Part shown: positions 1-8,666 of the stretch, in pieces
Layout of the letters: each line of letters begins with the position of its first letter
Numbering within the stretch: position 1 is the first letter of the stretch
Source of the DNA: Alphaproteobacteria bacterium
GTDB taxonomy: Bacteria; Pseudomonadota; Alphaproteobacteria; Caulobacterales; Aquidulcibacteraceae
Direction of reading: 5' to 3'
Assembly (NCBI GenBank): GCA_016124255.1
Contig: WGOB01000040.1
Span: 1 to 44,100 of the forward strand
Length of the DNA stretch: 44,100 bases
The notes under the pieces: generated by a model
What the model was told of the DNA's origin: nothing
The model's database searches: none
Seen by the model: only the letters and a program-made list of their open reading frames with translations
Made by a program: the position numbers and the translations under genes

Positions 1-1
1 C

Positions 2-1960
2 GGATGGTACGATTTCCCCGTCCCCCTGCTCGAAGGCGATCACGTCACCGACGATGCGGGCACGGGCTTCGTGCACACCGCGCCCGGCCACGGCGCTGAC
101 GACTTCGCCATCTGGATCGCGACGGGCCATGCGCAGAAGGACATCCCGTTCACGGTCGACGAGGAAGGCGCCTTCACCAAAGAAGCGCCGGGGTTCGAGG
201 GCCTCCACATCCTAGAACTCGACGGCAAGAAGCAGGGCAAGGACGGCCCGGCGAACAAAGCCGTCATCGATGCGCTGATCGAAGCCGGCGCGCTGCTCGC
301 GCGCGGCCAGCTCAAGCACCAATACCCGCATTCCTGGCGCTCGCGCGCGCCGCTCATCTTCCGCAACACGCCGCAATGGTTCGTGGCCATGGATCGTCCG
401 TACCGGGACGGCAAGACGCTGCGCGAAGTCGCGTTGTCGGAGATCGAGCGCGTCGATTGGGGCCAGCACCGCCTCAAGGATGAGCGCGACAAGAACCGCA
501 TCAAGGCCATGGTCGAGGAGCGCCCCGATTGGCTCGTCTCGCGCCAGCGCAATTGGGGCGTGCCGCTGGCCATGTTCGTCTCCAAAAAGGATGGCGCAAT
601 CCTGATCGACGACGCCGTCGACGCCCGCATCGTCGCCGCGATGCAGGAAGGCGGCGCCGACGCCTGGTGGGCCACGCCCGCGCAGGACTTCCTGGGCACG
701 AAATACAAGGCCGAGGACTACGAGAAGATCGAAGACATCCTCGACGTCTGGTTCGATTCCGGCTGCACGCACGCCTTCGTGCTGGAGACCAAGCCCTCGC
801 TGCCATGGCCGGCGAGCGTCTATCTGGAAGGCGCCGACCAGCATCGCGGCTGGTTCCAGTCCTCGCTGCTGGAAAGCTGCGTCACGCGCGGGCGTGCGCC
901 GTATGATCGCGCGATCACCTACGGCTTCACGGTGGCGGAGGACGGGCGCAAGATGTCGAAATCGCTCGGCAACGGCGTCGAGCCGCAGGACGTCGCCAAG
1001 CAGCACGGCATCGAGATCTTCCGCCTGCTGATCGCCGCCGCCGACTATCGTGATGAACTCCGCATCGGCAAGACCATCCTCGACCAATCGGCGGAGATGT
1101 ACCGCAAGCTGCGCAACACGCTGCGCTATCTCCTGGGTTCGCTGAACGGATACCGGACCGCCGGCGCCACCGCCGGCGAGGCGCCGGCGGTCCAGGAAGC
1201 AACGCCGCTCCTCGAACGCTGGCTCTTGCATCGCCTCACTGAACTCGATTCCGAGGTTCGCGCCGGCTACGAGACTTTCGAATTCCGCCGCGCGCTCACG
1301 GCAATCGTCGAGTTCTGCAATGTTGATCTCTCGGCGTTCTACGTCGATGTCCGCAAGGACGCGATGTATTGCGACACGGTCGACAGCGCGCGCCGTCTCG
1401 CCGCGTGCGCGGCATTGGAGGAAGTGTTCGCCCGGCTGACGGCGTGGCTTGCGCCGATCATGCCGTTCACAATGGAGGAGGCGTGGCGTACGCGGCATCC
1501 GGACGCGCGCTCGGTGCATCTGCGGCAATTGCCGGAAACGCCTGAGGCTTGGCGCGACGCTGCGGCGGCTGCCGACATGGCGCGCTTGCGCGGCGTCCGC
1601 GCCGTCGTCACCGGCGCGCTCGAGATCGAACGCCGCGAAAAGCGCATCGGATCAAGCCTTGAAGCGGCGCCGCGCGTGTTCATCGCGGATGCGGCGCTGC
1701 GCGCGCTGGTGGAGTCGGTCGATTTTGCGGAGCTGTGCATCACCAGCGGCGTCGTCATCGAAGCGGGCGAGGGTCCCGCTGAGGCGTTCCGCTTGCCGGA
1801 GACGCCCGGCGTGGCTGTGCTTGCGGCGCGCGCGGGCGGGCGCAAATGCGCGCGCTCGTGGAAGTACACCGACGATGTCGGCAGCGATCCCCGCTACCCC
1901 GATCTCTCCGCACGCGACGCCGAAGCGGTCGCCGCCTGGGACGCCGCGCGCGGGCGCTAA
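2..1960 (+). CDS. ileS: Isoleucine-tRNA ligase, C-terminal part (5' end outside window)
   Basis: Class I aminoacyl-tRNA synthetase that charges tRNA-Ile in the cytoplasm. The reading frame is open from base 2, so about 652 residues are present and roughly the first third of a normal ~950-residue enzyme lies off the left edge. Visible parts are the end of the editing (CP1) domain (GTGFVHTAPGHG), the catalytic WFDSG and GADQHRGWFQSS stretches, the KMSKS loop at bases 950-964, and the anticodon-binding helical domain. The C-terminal zinc module is degenerate: the usual first C-x-x-C pair reads C-A-R-S (Cys codon 1847-1849) and the second pair is replaced by D-L-S-A-R-D. The TAA stop overlaps the stop of the convergent downstream gene. 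Identity is very secure. Whether the lost cysteines are lineage-wide is not known from this window. Confidence 0.97.
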   Translation, partial: GWYDFPVPLLEGDHVTDDAGTGFVHTAPGHGADDFAIWIATGHAQKDIPFTVDEEGAFTKEAPGFEGLHILELDGKKQGKDGPANKAVIDALIEAGALLARGQLKHQYPHSWRSRAPLIFRNTPQWFVAMDRPYRDGKTLREVALSEIERVDWGQHRLKDERDKNRIKAMVEERPDWLVSRQRNWGVPLAMFVSKKDGAILIDDAVDARIVAAMQEGGADAWWATPAQDFLGTKYKAEDYEKIEDILDVWFDSGCTHAFVLETKPSLPWPASVYLEGADQHRGWFQSSLLESCVTRGRAPYDRAITYGFTVAEDGRKMSKSLGNGVEPQDVAKQHGIEIFRLLIAAADYRDELRIGKTILDQSAEMYRKLRNTLRYLLGSLNGYRTAGATAGEAPAVQEATPLLERWLLHRLTELDSEVRAGYETFEFRRALTAIVEFCNVDLSAFYVDVRKDAMYCDTVDSARRLAACAALEEVFARLTAWLAPIMPFTMEEAWRTRHPDARSVHLRQLPETPEAWRDAAAAADMARLRGVRAVVTGALEIERREKRIGSSLEAAPRVFIADAALRALVESVDFAELCITSGVVIEAGEGPAEAFRLPETPGVAVLAARAGGRKCARSWKYTDDVGSDPRYPDLSARDAEAVAAWDAARGR

Positions 1961-2562
1961 GGTGAGCGCCTCGCGCGTTTCGGCTGGCGCGGCTGGTTCA
2001 CGCGGATATCGCGTGCGGCGTCGCGGATGCACGCTGCGATCCGCGCGGCGCGCGTCTCAGGCTTTTTTGCAGCGCTGATCCATTCCAGGATCGCGCGCCG
2101 CGTCGAGGGCGGGAACGCCGCGAAATTCTTCGCGGCGGCTGCATCGGCCTTCAGCGCAGCGGCGAGATCGCGCGGTACGATGAGCGCGGAGGCGCTGTCG
2201 AGCTTCGTCCAGGCGCCGTTGCGTTTCGCGGTGTCGATTGCGGCGAGGCCCGGCGGCGCCATCCGCTCCGAGGCGATCAGCTTCTCAATGCGCGCCTTGT
2301 TGACGCCGGACCAGCCGCTCTTCGGCTTGCGCGGCGAGAGGCGCAGCATGGTGCGATCGGCGTCAAGCGCGCGGGGCAGCGAGTCCACCCAGCCGAAGCA
2401 CAGCGCTTCCTCCACGATCGCATCATAGGGCACATGCGGCCCCTTCCCCTTCTTATAGGTCACGAGCCAGATGCTGTTCGGCTGCGCATGATGGCGCATG
2501 AGCCAGGCGCGTAGCGCCGCCCGCGTCTTGATCTCGACACGCGCGAGATCGGCGCCGCTCAC
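1957..2562 (-). CDS. YdeI/OmpD-associated family protein
   Basis: About 201 residues with the pattern of the YdeI family (IWLVTYKKGKG, EEALCFGWVDSLPRALD, RLSPRKPKSGWSGVNKARIEKL, followed by a C-terminal helical segment with ILEWISAAKKPETRAARI). These proteins have been linked to envelope stress or peptide resistance in enterobacteria, but the biochemical role is not established. The start chosen is GTG at 2562, because it overlaps the TGA of the upstream epoxide-hydrolase gene as GTGA, implying translational coupling, and gives the usual ~200-residue length. A longer frame extends upstream to 2616 but runs inside the neighbour. The C-terminus is basic (PKRARRSP). The gene is convergent with ileS and the two stop codons overlap. 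Confidence 0.82.
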   Translation of the reverse strand: MSGADLARVEIKTRAALRAWLMRHHAQPNSIWLVTYKKGKGPHVPYDAIVEEALCFGWVDSLPRALDADRTMLRLSPRKPKSGWSGVNKARIEKLIASERMAPPGLAAIDTAKRNGAWTKLDSASALIVPRDLAAALKADAAAAKNFAAFPPSTRRAILEWISAAKKPETRAARIAACIRDAARDIRVNQPRQPKRARRSP

Positions 2563-3743
2563 AAGGAAAAGAAGAACGCGCGCATGTCGTCGGCGACCAG
2601 GCGCGGCTCTTCCCATTCGAGAAAGTGCCCGCCCGCGTCGATTTCCGTCCAGCGCGCGACCGGCCCTTGCCGCTCGATCCAGGAACGCGGCGTTCTGAAC
2701 ATGTCATGCGGGCTCATCATATACGCGGTGGGCGTCTCCACGCGGCCCCATCCGCCGCCGCCGCGCATGCTCTCATAATAGCAGCGCATCGAGGCTGCGA
2801 TCGTCTGCGTGTGCCAATAGATCGAGAGATTGGTGAGGAGGCCGTCGCGCGGGATCGGGCGGTGCGCCCAGCGATGAAATTTCTCGCCGATCCATGCGGC
2901 CATCCCCGCCGGAGAATCGTTGAGGCCGACCGCTGGCGTCTGCGGTTTCGTCGCCTGCAGCTGGAAATACGCCATCTCCTCGCGCGCCCATGCCTGCGCG
3001 GCGTCGATCATGGCTTTCTCTTCGTCGGTCGCGTCGGCGGGGATGTCGCCGATCATCGGGTTGGCGCCGCCAGTGTGGATGCCGATGAGATGCGCGGGCT
3101 GCGCCATCGCGATCTGCGAGATGACGCCGGCGCCGATGTCGCCGCCGCGCGCGGCGTAACGCTCAAAGCCCAGCGTCTGCGTCATCAGCGCGTCGAGGAT
3201 TTCGCCCATGCGCGCCACGCCCATGCCGGGCGCGGTTGGAATGTCAGAGAAGCCGAACCCGGGCAGGGACGGCGCGATCACGGTGAAGTTGCGCGGGCCG
3301 CCTCGCGTCAAGAGCGGGATGAGATCGAGCATCTGCACCACGCTGCTGGGCCAGCCGTGCAGCAGGAGGAGCGGCATTGGATCAGGGCCGTCGCCAACGG
3401 CCTTGATAAAGTGGACGCCGACGCCGTCGCTGTCGGCGCGGAAGTGCTCGAAAGCATTGAGCCGCCGCTCTTGGGCTCGCCAGTCATAGCCGTCGGCCCA
3501 GTACGCGCAGAGGTCGCGGATCGCGGCCGTGTCGGCGCCGTAGGCCCATCCGCTGTCCGGCAGCTGGTCGGGCCAGCGCGTCGCGCGCAATCGTGCGCGC
3601 AGGTCATTGAGCGCGACGTCGGGAACGGCGATTTCATAGGGCTGAAGGCCGGCCATGGCGGTGTCTCCGGGCAGGCTTGCGCAGGCCGTCAGGAGCGGTG
3701 CGGTCGCGCCGGCCGCAAGGAGGCTTCGTCGGGTGGGCTGCAC
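2559..3743 (-). CDS. Epoxide hydrolase family alpha/beta-hydrolase, predicted exported lipoprotein
   Basis: 394 residues of the microsomal/juvenile-hormone epoxide hydrolase type: an N-terminal EHN-like region (about 33-140) precedes the alpha/beta-hydrolase core. Visible catalytic features are the oxyanion-hole HGWP (129-132), nucleophile Asp202 in GGDIGAG, and the late histidine H373 in GGHFLEWEEP. The N-terminus carries TRRSLL followed by a hydrophobic stretch and the lipobox LTAC (Cys21), so it is probably exported, possibly by Tat, and lipidated. Members open epoxides to diols; the substrate here is unknown. It is the first gene of a two-gene minus-strand unit with the YdeI-like gene (GTGA overlap). 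Its start faces lspA across a ~100-bp divergent gap. Confidence 0.9.
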   Translation of the reverse strand: MQPTRRSLLAAGATAPLLTACASLPGDTAMAGLQPYEIAVPDVALNDLRARLRATRWPDQLPDSGWAYGADTAAIRDLCAYWADGYDWRAQERRLNAFEHFRADSDGVGVHFIKAVGDGPDPMPLLLLHGWPSSVVQMLDLIPLLTRGGPRNFTVIAPSLPGFGFSDIPTAPGMGVARMGEILDALMTQTLGFERYAARGGDIGAGVISQIAMAQPAHLIGIHTGGANPMIGDIPADATDEEKAMIDAAQAWAREEMAYFQLQATKPQTPAVGLNDSPAGMAAWIGEKFHRWAHRPIPRDGLLTNLSIYWHTQTIAASMRCYYESMRGGGGWGRVETPTAYMMSPHDMFRTPRSWIERQGPVARWTEIDAGGHFLEWEEPRLVADDMRAFFFSL

Positions 3744-3845
3744 AAGCTGGTCTCATACGGGCGTACGCCCCGCCGGGCCGTCCGGATCACGCCAGTATGC
3801 GCGTACGCCCTTGGCGCCTGCGCCCGCCCCTGCCATAGCCGCGCA

Positions 3846-4385
3846 ATGCTGCGCATCGGGCTGATCATCGCCGTCGCCGTCCTGATCCTCGACCAGGCGA
3901 CCAAGTATTGGGTGCTGGAAGGGTTGAATTTCAGCCCCCCCGGCTGCCGGGAATTCCACTTCCGCTGCGGCAGGATCGAGATTTCCCCGATCTTCGATCT
4001 CACGATGCTGTGGAACGAGGGGATCAGCTTCGGGCTGTTCCGGGCGGGCTCGGAGGGCGCCCGCTGGGCGCTGGTGGCGCTGCAGGGGGGGATCGCCTGC
4101 CTGTTCGGCTGGTGGCTGATGAGCGCGCGCGCCCCGATGACGGTTTGGGCGCTTGGCCTCGTCATCGGCGGGGCGCTCGGCAATGTGCTTGATCGGGTTC
4201 GGTTCGGCGCCGTAGTCGATTTTCTCGATTTCAGCGGCCTCGGATTCCCCTGGGTCTTCAACGTGGCGGACGCGGCGATCAATGTCGGCGCGGCGTTGCT
4301 GGCCGTGGAATTCCTGATCCTGCGGCGGGAAGCCAAGCTGCGCGGCGAAGACCCGGCCGCGCCGAAGTCCGACGCCGCCTCATAA
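3846..4385 (+). CDS. lspA: Lipoprotein signal peptidase (signal peptidase II)
   Basis: Inner-membrane aspartyl peptidase that cleaves the signal peptide of prolipoproteins after diacylglyceryl modification. 179 residues with four hydrophobic segments (about 3-22, 76-93, 97-113, 134-160). Family motifs are DQATKYWV near the N-terminus, NEGISFGLF (57-65), GNVLDRVRFGAVVDFLDF with catalytic Asp125, and FNVADAAINVG with catalytic Asp142. The open frame extends far upstream (to 2625) but that part is antisense to the epoxide hydrolase, so ATG 3846 is the start. It normally lies directly behind ileS in alphaproteobacteria; here two opposite-strand genes intervene. The next gene downstream encodes a lipoprotein that is a likely substrate. 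Confidence 0.96.
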   Translation: MLRIGLIIAVAVLILDQATKYWVLEGLNFSPPGCREFHFRCGRIEISPIFDLTMLWNEGISFGLFRAGSEGARWALVALQGGIACLFGWWLMSARAPMTVWALGLVIGGALGNVLDRVRFGAVVDFLDFSGLGFPWVFNVADAAINVGAALLAVEFLILRREAKLRGEDPAAPKSDAAS

Positions 4386-4490
4386 GCGCCGGGTTCGCGC
4401 GCAGTCTGGCGCGGCTGCTGTCGCCGGCATAGGCGGCCTTGTTGGCCGCGGATGCGTTCGGCTAGAACGATTTTCCAAGAGGAATCGCCG

Positions 4491-5027
4491 ATGAAGAAGT
4501 CCCCCCTGGCCAGCGCCGCGACGCTGCTCGCGATCGCCGCAGCCGCCTCCACCGCCGCGTCGTGTTCGAGTTCCCGCGAAAGCCGCGGGGCGCCCGACGA
4601 GTTCCGCGTCGTGACCCGCGCGCCGCTGGAGCTCCCGCCGGACTACGCCTTGCGTCCGCCACGCCCAGGCGAGGCGCGGCCTCAGGAGCTGCAGCCGAAC
4701 GAAGAAGCCCGCACCGCGCTTTTCGGCCAGGACCTCGGCCGCGACGCCACGGACGGCGAGCGCGGCCTGGTTGCGCGCGCCGGCGCTGAAACCACCGACG
4801 CCAACATCCGCTCCACCGTCGATTTCGAGGGGGCCAACATCGTCCATCGCGACGAGGCGTTCGCCGATCGGGTTATCGCGTTCCAAGGCGCGGACGCCGA
4901 AGCGAACAACGCCGCCGTTTCCGCCGAACAGCGCACGGCCGAAGAGGAAGCGACGCGGCGGGTCACCGGCGGCGCCGAGGTCACGATCGAGCGCCGGGAG
5001 ACCGGCTTCAAGCTCCCCGGCACCTGA
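4491..5027 (+). CDS. DUF3035 / BamF-like lipoprotein
   Basis: 178-residue predicted outer-membrane lipoprotein. ATG 4491 is preceded by AAGAGGA; an in-frame start at 4452 would spoil the signal peptide. The N-terminus is KK, then an Ala-rich hydrophobic stretch, then a lipobox ending AASC (Cys25). The mature part starts with APDEFRVVTRAPLELPPDY followed by LRPP, the hallmark of the DUF3035 family. That family is annotated as beta-barrel assembly subunit BamF in alphaproteobacteria. The remainder is polar and helical with no other recognisable domain. Its place between lspA and the M16 pair is the conserved alphaproteobacterial order. Family assignment is good; the BAM role rests on work in other species. 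Confidence 0.85.
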   Translation: MKKSPLASAATLLAIAAAASTAASCSSSRESRGAPDEFRVVTRAPLELPPDYALRPPRPGEARPQELQPNEEARTALFGQDLGRDATDGERGLVARAGAETTDANIRSTVDFEGANIVHRDEAFADRVIAFQGADAEANNAAVSAEQRTAEEEATRRVTGGAEVTIERRETGFKLPGT

Positions 5028-5031
5028 TCCG

Positions 5032-6441
5032 ATGACGCGCGGCGGCGGGGCGGGAAAACGCTGGCGCGGGGCGCTGGCTGTGCCGTTGCTGGCCGCCTCG
5101 GCGCTGAGCTTCGCTACGCCGTTCAGCGCTGCAACCGCGGCTGAGTCCGAGGCGCTCGCGCCGGAGACCTTCACGCTGCGCAACGGCATGGAGGTGGTCG
5201 TCATCACCGACCGCCGCGCGCCGGTGGTCACGCACATGGTCTGGTACCGCGTCGGCGCCGCTGATGAGCCGCACGGCCAGTCCGGCATCGCGCACTTCTT
5301 CGAACATCTCATGTTCAAAGGCACCGACCGCATCCCGGTCGGCGAGTTCTCGCGCATCGTTCAGCGCAATGGCGGCCAGCTCAACGCGTTCACCAGCTGG
5401 GACTACACCGCCTATTACGAGCGCATCGCCCGCGACCGCCTTGAGCTCGTGATGGGCATGGAAGCGGACCGGATGCGCCGCCTCAACTTGCCCGCCGAGC
5501 TCATCGCATCGGAGCGCGACGTGATCGTTGAAGAGCGGCGCAGCCGCATCGACAACAACCCATCCGCGGTCCTCAACGAGCGGATGCGCGCGATGCTCTA
5601 TCCGAACCATCCTTACGGCGTGCCGGTGATCGGCTGGCTGCATGAGATCCAGGATCTAGAACATGACGAGGCGCTGGACTTCTACCGGGTCTGGTACGCG
5701 CCGAACAACGCGATACTCGTCGTCGCCGGCGATGTCGACGCCGCCGAGTTGCGGCCGCTGGCGGAGCGGCATTACGGGCGCCTGCGTCCGACGCGCGACC
5801 TGCCTGCGCGCACGTGGACGCGGGCGCCGCCGCCGGTCGGGCCGATGCGCGTCACGCACAGCGATCCCAAGGTGCGCCAGCCCTCGCTCCAGCGGCTCTA
5901 TCCCAGCATCAGCTACGGCACCGATGTCGGGCGCCAGGCGCATGCGCTCGACGTCGCCATGGAAATCCTCGGCGGCTCCGAAACCAGCCGGCTCTATCGC
6001 GCGCTGGTGGAGGACGAGCGCCTCGCCGTCAGCGCCGGCGCCAGCGGGCGCACGTCCGGCCTTGCCGGCGGCGACGTCAGTTTCTGGGCGACGCCGGCCG
6101 AAGGCGTGACGCTGGAACGCCTCGAGACGGCGATGGACGCTGTCGTCGCGCGTTTCCTCGAGGACGGGCCGACGGAGCAGGAACTCGTCCGCGCGCGCTC
6201 CAATCTCGCCGCCGCGGCGATCTACGCCCGCGACAGCCAGACCTCGCTCGCCAACATCTTCGGCGCGTCGCTGGCGATGGGGGAATCGATCGCGGACATC
6301 CTGAATTGGCCGGACGACATCGAGGCGGTGACGCGCGACGAGGTGATGGAAATCGCCCGCGCCACGCTCGACGCCAGCGCCTCCGTGACCGGGCATCTGC
6401 TGCCCGAGGCGGCCGCGGTCGATCAGGCGCCGCCGGAATGA
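5032..6441 (+). CDS. M16 family zinc metallopeptidase, catalytic subunit, exported
   Basis: 469-residue processing-peptidase-like M16 protein. A signal peptide (about 1-36, cleavage near TAA-ES) predicts periplasmic location. The inverted zinc motif HFFEH is at 88-92, with the distal glutamates EE at 167-168 in VIVEERRSRIDNNP, so this subunit should be active. The M16 C-terminal domain follows (NNAILVVAGDV, then SETSRLYRAL). ATG 5032 lies four bases after the DUF3035 stop; upstream in-frame codons overlap the previous gene and lack a signal sequence. It is coupled to the next gene by an ATGA overlap. The substrate is unknown; paired M16 proteins of this kind are usually envelope proteases. 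Confidence 0.94.
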   Translation: MTRGGGAGKRWRGALAVPLLAASALSFATPFSAATAAESEALAPETFTLRNGMEVVVITDRRAPVVTHMVWYRVGAADEPHGQSGIAHFFEHLMFKGTDRIPVGEFSRIVQRNGGQLNAFTSWDYTAYYERIARDRLELVMGMEADRMRRLNLPAELIASERDVIVEERRSRIDNNPSAVLNERMRAMLYPNHPYGVPVIGWLHEIQDLEHDEALDFYRVWYAPNNAILVVAGDVDAAELRPLAERHYGRLRPTRDLPARTWTRAPPPVGPMRVTHSDPKVRQPSLQRLYPSISYGTDVGRQAHALDVAMEILGGSETSRLYRALVEDERLAVSAGASGRTSGLAGGDVSFWATPAEGVTLERLETAMDAVVARFLEDGPTEQELVRARSNLAAAAIYARDSQTSLANIFGASLAMGESIADILNWPDDIEAVTRDEVMEIARATLDASASVTGHLLPEAAAVDQAPPE

Positions 6442-7847
6442 AGCTGCGTCCGCGACCCGGACCCGCGGCGCTCGCCGCGCTGGCGCTTGCAGCGGCGGCC
6501 CCGCTCGCGCCTGCGCCCGTGCTGGCGCAGCCGCGCGCGGACGCGCAGACGGCGCAACATGGCGTGCCGGTCCAGGAGGTCGTGTCTCCCGGCGGCGTGC
6601 GCGCGTGGCTCGTGTCCGATTCCACCGTGCCGATCATTCAGCTGCGCGCCTATTGGCGCGGCGGCGGCGCGTCGGAGCCCGACGAGATCGTCGGGGCGAC
6701 GGCGATCATGGCCGACATGCTGGGCGAGGGCGCAGGGTCCTATGATGCGAACGCGTTCAAGGAGCGCCTGGAGGAGCTGCACGTCTCGCTCTCTTATTCC
6801 GCCGGCGTCGACGGCGTCGGGCTCAGCCTGCAGACGCTTTCCGAACATCGCGACGCGGCGTTCGATCTGGTGCGGCTCACGCTGGCCGAGCCGCGTTTCG
6901 ATGATGCGCCGCTCGCGCGCATCAAGCGCCAGGTCGCGGTGTCGATCCGCCAGCGTGATACGAATCCCGGCTATATCGCCAATCTCGCGCTCGATCAGGC
7001 GCTGACGCCTGGGCATCCGTACGCGCGGCGCGTCTCCAACGAGAGCCTCGCGCGCATCGACGCCGACATCCTGCGCGCGCGGCGCGATGCGCTCGTTACG
7101 CGCGCAGGGCTTCGCGTCACCGTCGTCGGCGACATCAGCGCAGACGCGCTTGCGCCGCTGCTCGATCACATGTTCGGCGTGTTGCCTGAAGGCGCGCCCG
7201 TGGCTGAGCCTGTGCAAGCGACGCCCGCGGCGGCGACGCCGCTCATCGTGCGCCCGCTGCCGCAGCCGCAGAGCCTGATCCTCTTCGCTGCGCCTGGCAT
7301 CCAGGACGAGGATTCCGATTTTATTCCGCTTGCGGTCGCCAACTACATTCTCGGCGGCGGCGGATTCTCGTCGCGGCTGATGGACGAGGTGCGCGAGAAG
7401 CGCGGACTCGTCTACGGCATCGGCACGGGGCCTGCGATCTATGATCAGCTCGCGCTCTTCCGCGGTTCGGCCCAGACCGAGAACGATGACGTGCGCGAAG
7501 CGCTTGAGGTCATTCGCGCCGAGGTGGCGCGGATCTATGCCGACGGCGCGACGCAAAAAGAAGTGGACGACGCCATCGCCTACCTCACCGGCTCGTTCGC
7601 GCTCAGCCTCGATTCCAATCGCAACATAGCCGGCGTGCTGCACTCGTATCATGTGCAAGGCCGCGCGGTGGGCTATGTGAACGAGCGCAACGATCTCATC
7701 CGCGCCGTCACGCTCGATGACGTCAATCGCGTCATCCGCCGCCTATTCAACCCCGACGCGTTCACCTATGTCGTCGTCGGCCAGCCGACAGGGTTGGAGG
7801 CGGTTATGGAAGCGAGCCCGGATCGCTCAGGATCGGCAAATCGCTGA
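6438..7847 (+). CDS. M16 family protein, non-catalytic partner subunit, exported
   Basis: 469 residues, exactly the length of the upstream partner. It has a signal peptide (about 1-33, ending VLAQP) and the M16 fold, but the HxxEH zinc site is absent: the equivalent helix reads ATAIMADMLGEGAGS. It keeps the C-terminal M16 features, including GGGGFSSRLMDEVREKRGLVYG, the substrate-binding R/Y region of the inactive subunit. Known heterodimeric M16 peptidases combine one zinc subunit and one such partner, so these two probably form a periplasmic heterodimer. The start overlaps the upstream stop as ATGA. The 3' end overlaps the convergent LOG-family gene by 44 bases. Confidence 0.93.
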   Translation: MKLRPRPGPAALAALALAAAAPLAPAPVLAQPRADAQTAQHGVPVQEVVSPGGVRAWLVSDSTVPIIQLRAYWRGGGASEPDEIVGATAIMADMLGEGAGSYDANAFKERLEELHVSLSYSAGVDGVGLSLQTLSEHRDAAFDLVRLTLAEPRFDDAPLARIKRQVAVSIRQRDTNPGYIANLALDQALTPGHPYARRVSNESLARIDADILRARRDALVTRAGLRVTVVGDISADALAPLLDHMFGVLPEGAPVAEPVQATPAAATPLIVRPLPQPQSLILFAAPGIQDEDSDFIPLAVANYILGGGGFSSRLMDEVREKRGLVYGIGTGPAIYDQLALFRGSAQTENDDVREALEVIRAEVARIYADGATQKEVDDAIAYLTGSFALSLDSNRNIAGVLHSYHVQGRAVGYVNERNDLIRAVTLDDVNRVIRRLFNPDAFTYVVVGQPTGLEAVMEASPDRSGSANR

Positions 7848-8610
7848 CAGGATGGGCGGCGCCCAGGCCCTGCGCGAGCAAGGATTCCCAGGCCGCTTCG
7901 GGGGTCTCGACAAAACGCAGTAAGGCGACGTCTTCGGGCGCGATCGCGCCATGGGCGACGAGCGCCTCGAAATTGATGATCTCGCGCCAGTAGGCTTCAT
8001 CGAAGAGGACGACAGGCACGAGCGGGGCCTTGTGGGTCTGGCGCAGCGTCAGGATTTCGAACAATTCGTCGAGCGTGCCGAAGCCGCCCGGAAACACCAC
8101 CAGCGCATTTGCACGCATGGCCAGGTGCATCTTGCGCATCGCGAAATAGTGGAAGCGGAATGTCAGCGACGGTGTCGTGTATGGATTGGGCGCCTGCTCG
8201 TGCGGCAGCACAATGTTGAATCCAATCGAGGGCGCGCCGGCGTCCATCGCGCCGCGATTGGCCGCTTCCATCAGGCCCGGGCCGCCGCCGGTGGCGATCA
8301 CGTTCTGGCGCGCGCCGCGGTCTGTGATCAGCGCGCCGCCGCGCTCCGATGCGATGCGGCCAAACGTGCGCGCCGCCTCGTACCAGCGCCCGGCGCGGCC
8401 GGATGCGCCGTCCTGGAAGCGCGCGCTGCCGAACACCACGACGGTGGAATGCACGCCCCAGGCGCGCAGCGCCTGCTCGGCCTTCTCGTATTCGAGCATG
8501 AAGCGCAGCCCGCGCTGCGCATCGGAGAGGATGAAATCCTGATCGAGCGCGGCGATGCGGTAAGAGGGCGAAGCAAGCTGCTCAGGCGTCGGCGGTTTGA
8601 TCTCGGCCAT
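7804..8610 (-). CDS. LOG family protein (TIGR00730-type, lysine decarboxylase-like fold)
   Basis: 268 residues of the Rossmann-like LOG family. Characteristic motifs are GGGPGLMEAANRGA (108-121) and PGGFGTLDELFE (174-185), the PGGxGTxxE signature. Some family members are cytokinin-activating phosphoribohydrolases or nucleotide 5'-monophosphate nucleosidases, which release a base from an NMP. The N-terminal extension with YRIAALDQDFILSD resembles the larger bacterial subgroup rather than short plant-type LOG. The specific substrate cannot be read from sequence. Convergent with the M16 partner gene, overlapping by 44 bases at the 3' ends. Confidence 0.9.
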   Translation of the reverse strand: MAEIKPPTPEQLASPSYRIAALDQDFILSDAQRGLRFMLEYEKAEQALRAWGVHSTVVVFGSARFQDGASGRAGRWYEAARTFGRIASERGGALITDRGARQNVIATGGGPGLMEAANRGAMDAGAPSIGFNIVLPHEQAPNPYTTPSLTFRFHYFAMRKMHLAMRANALVVFPGGFGTLDELFEILTLRQTHKAPLVPVVLFDEAYWREIINFEALVAHGAIAPEDVALLRFVETPEAAWESLLAQGLGAAHPVSDLPILSDPGSLP

Positions 8611-8666
8611 GCAATTTTATGGACCCAGGCCGCGGCGCCCGCAATCGCGCGTTCGGACGATGCCGA

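Noticed and set aside
2625-4385. 586-codon plus-strand open frame
   Set aside because: Only the last 179 codons (lspA) are a real gene. The rest is antisense to the epoxide hydrolase, common in GC-rich DNA.
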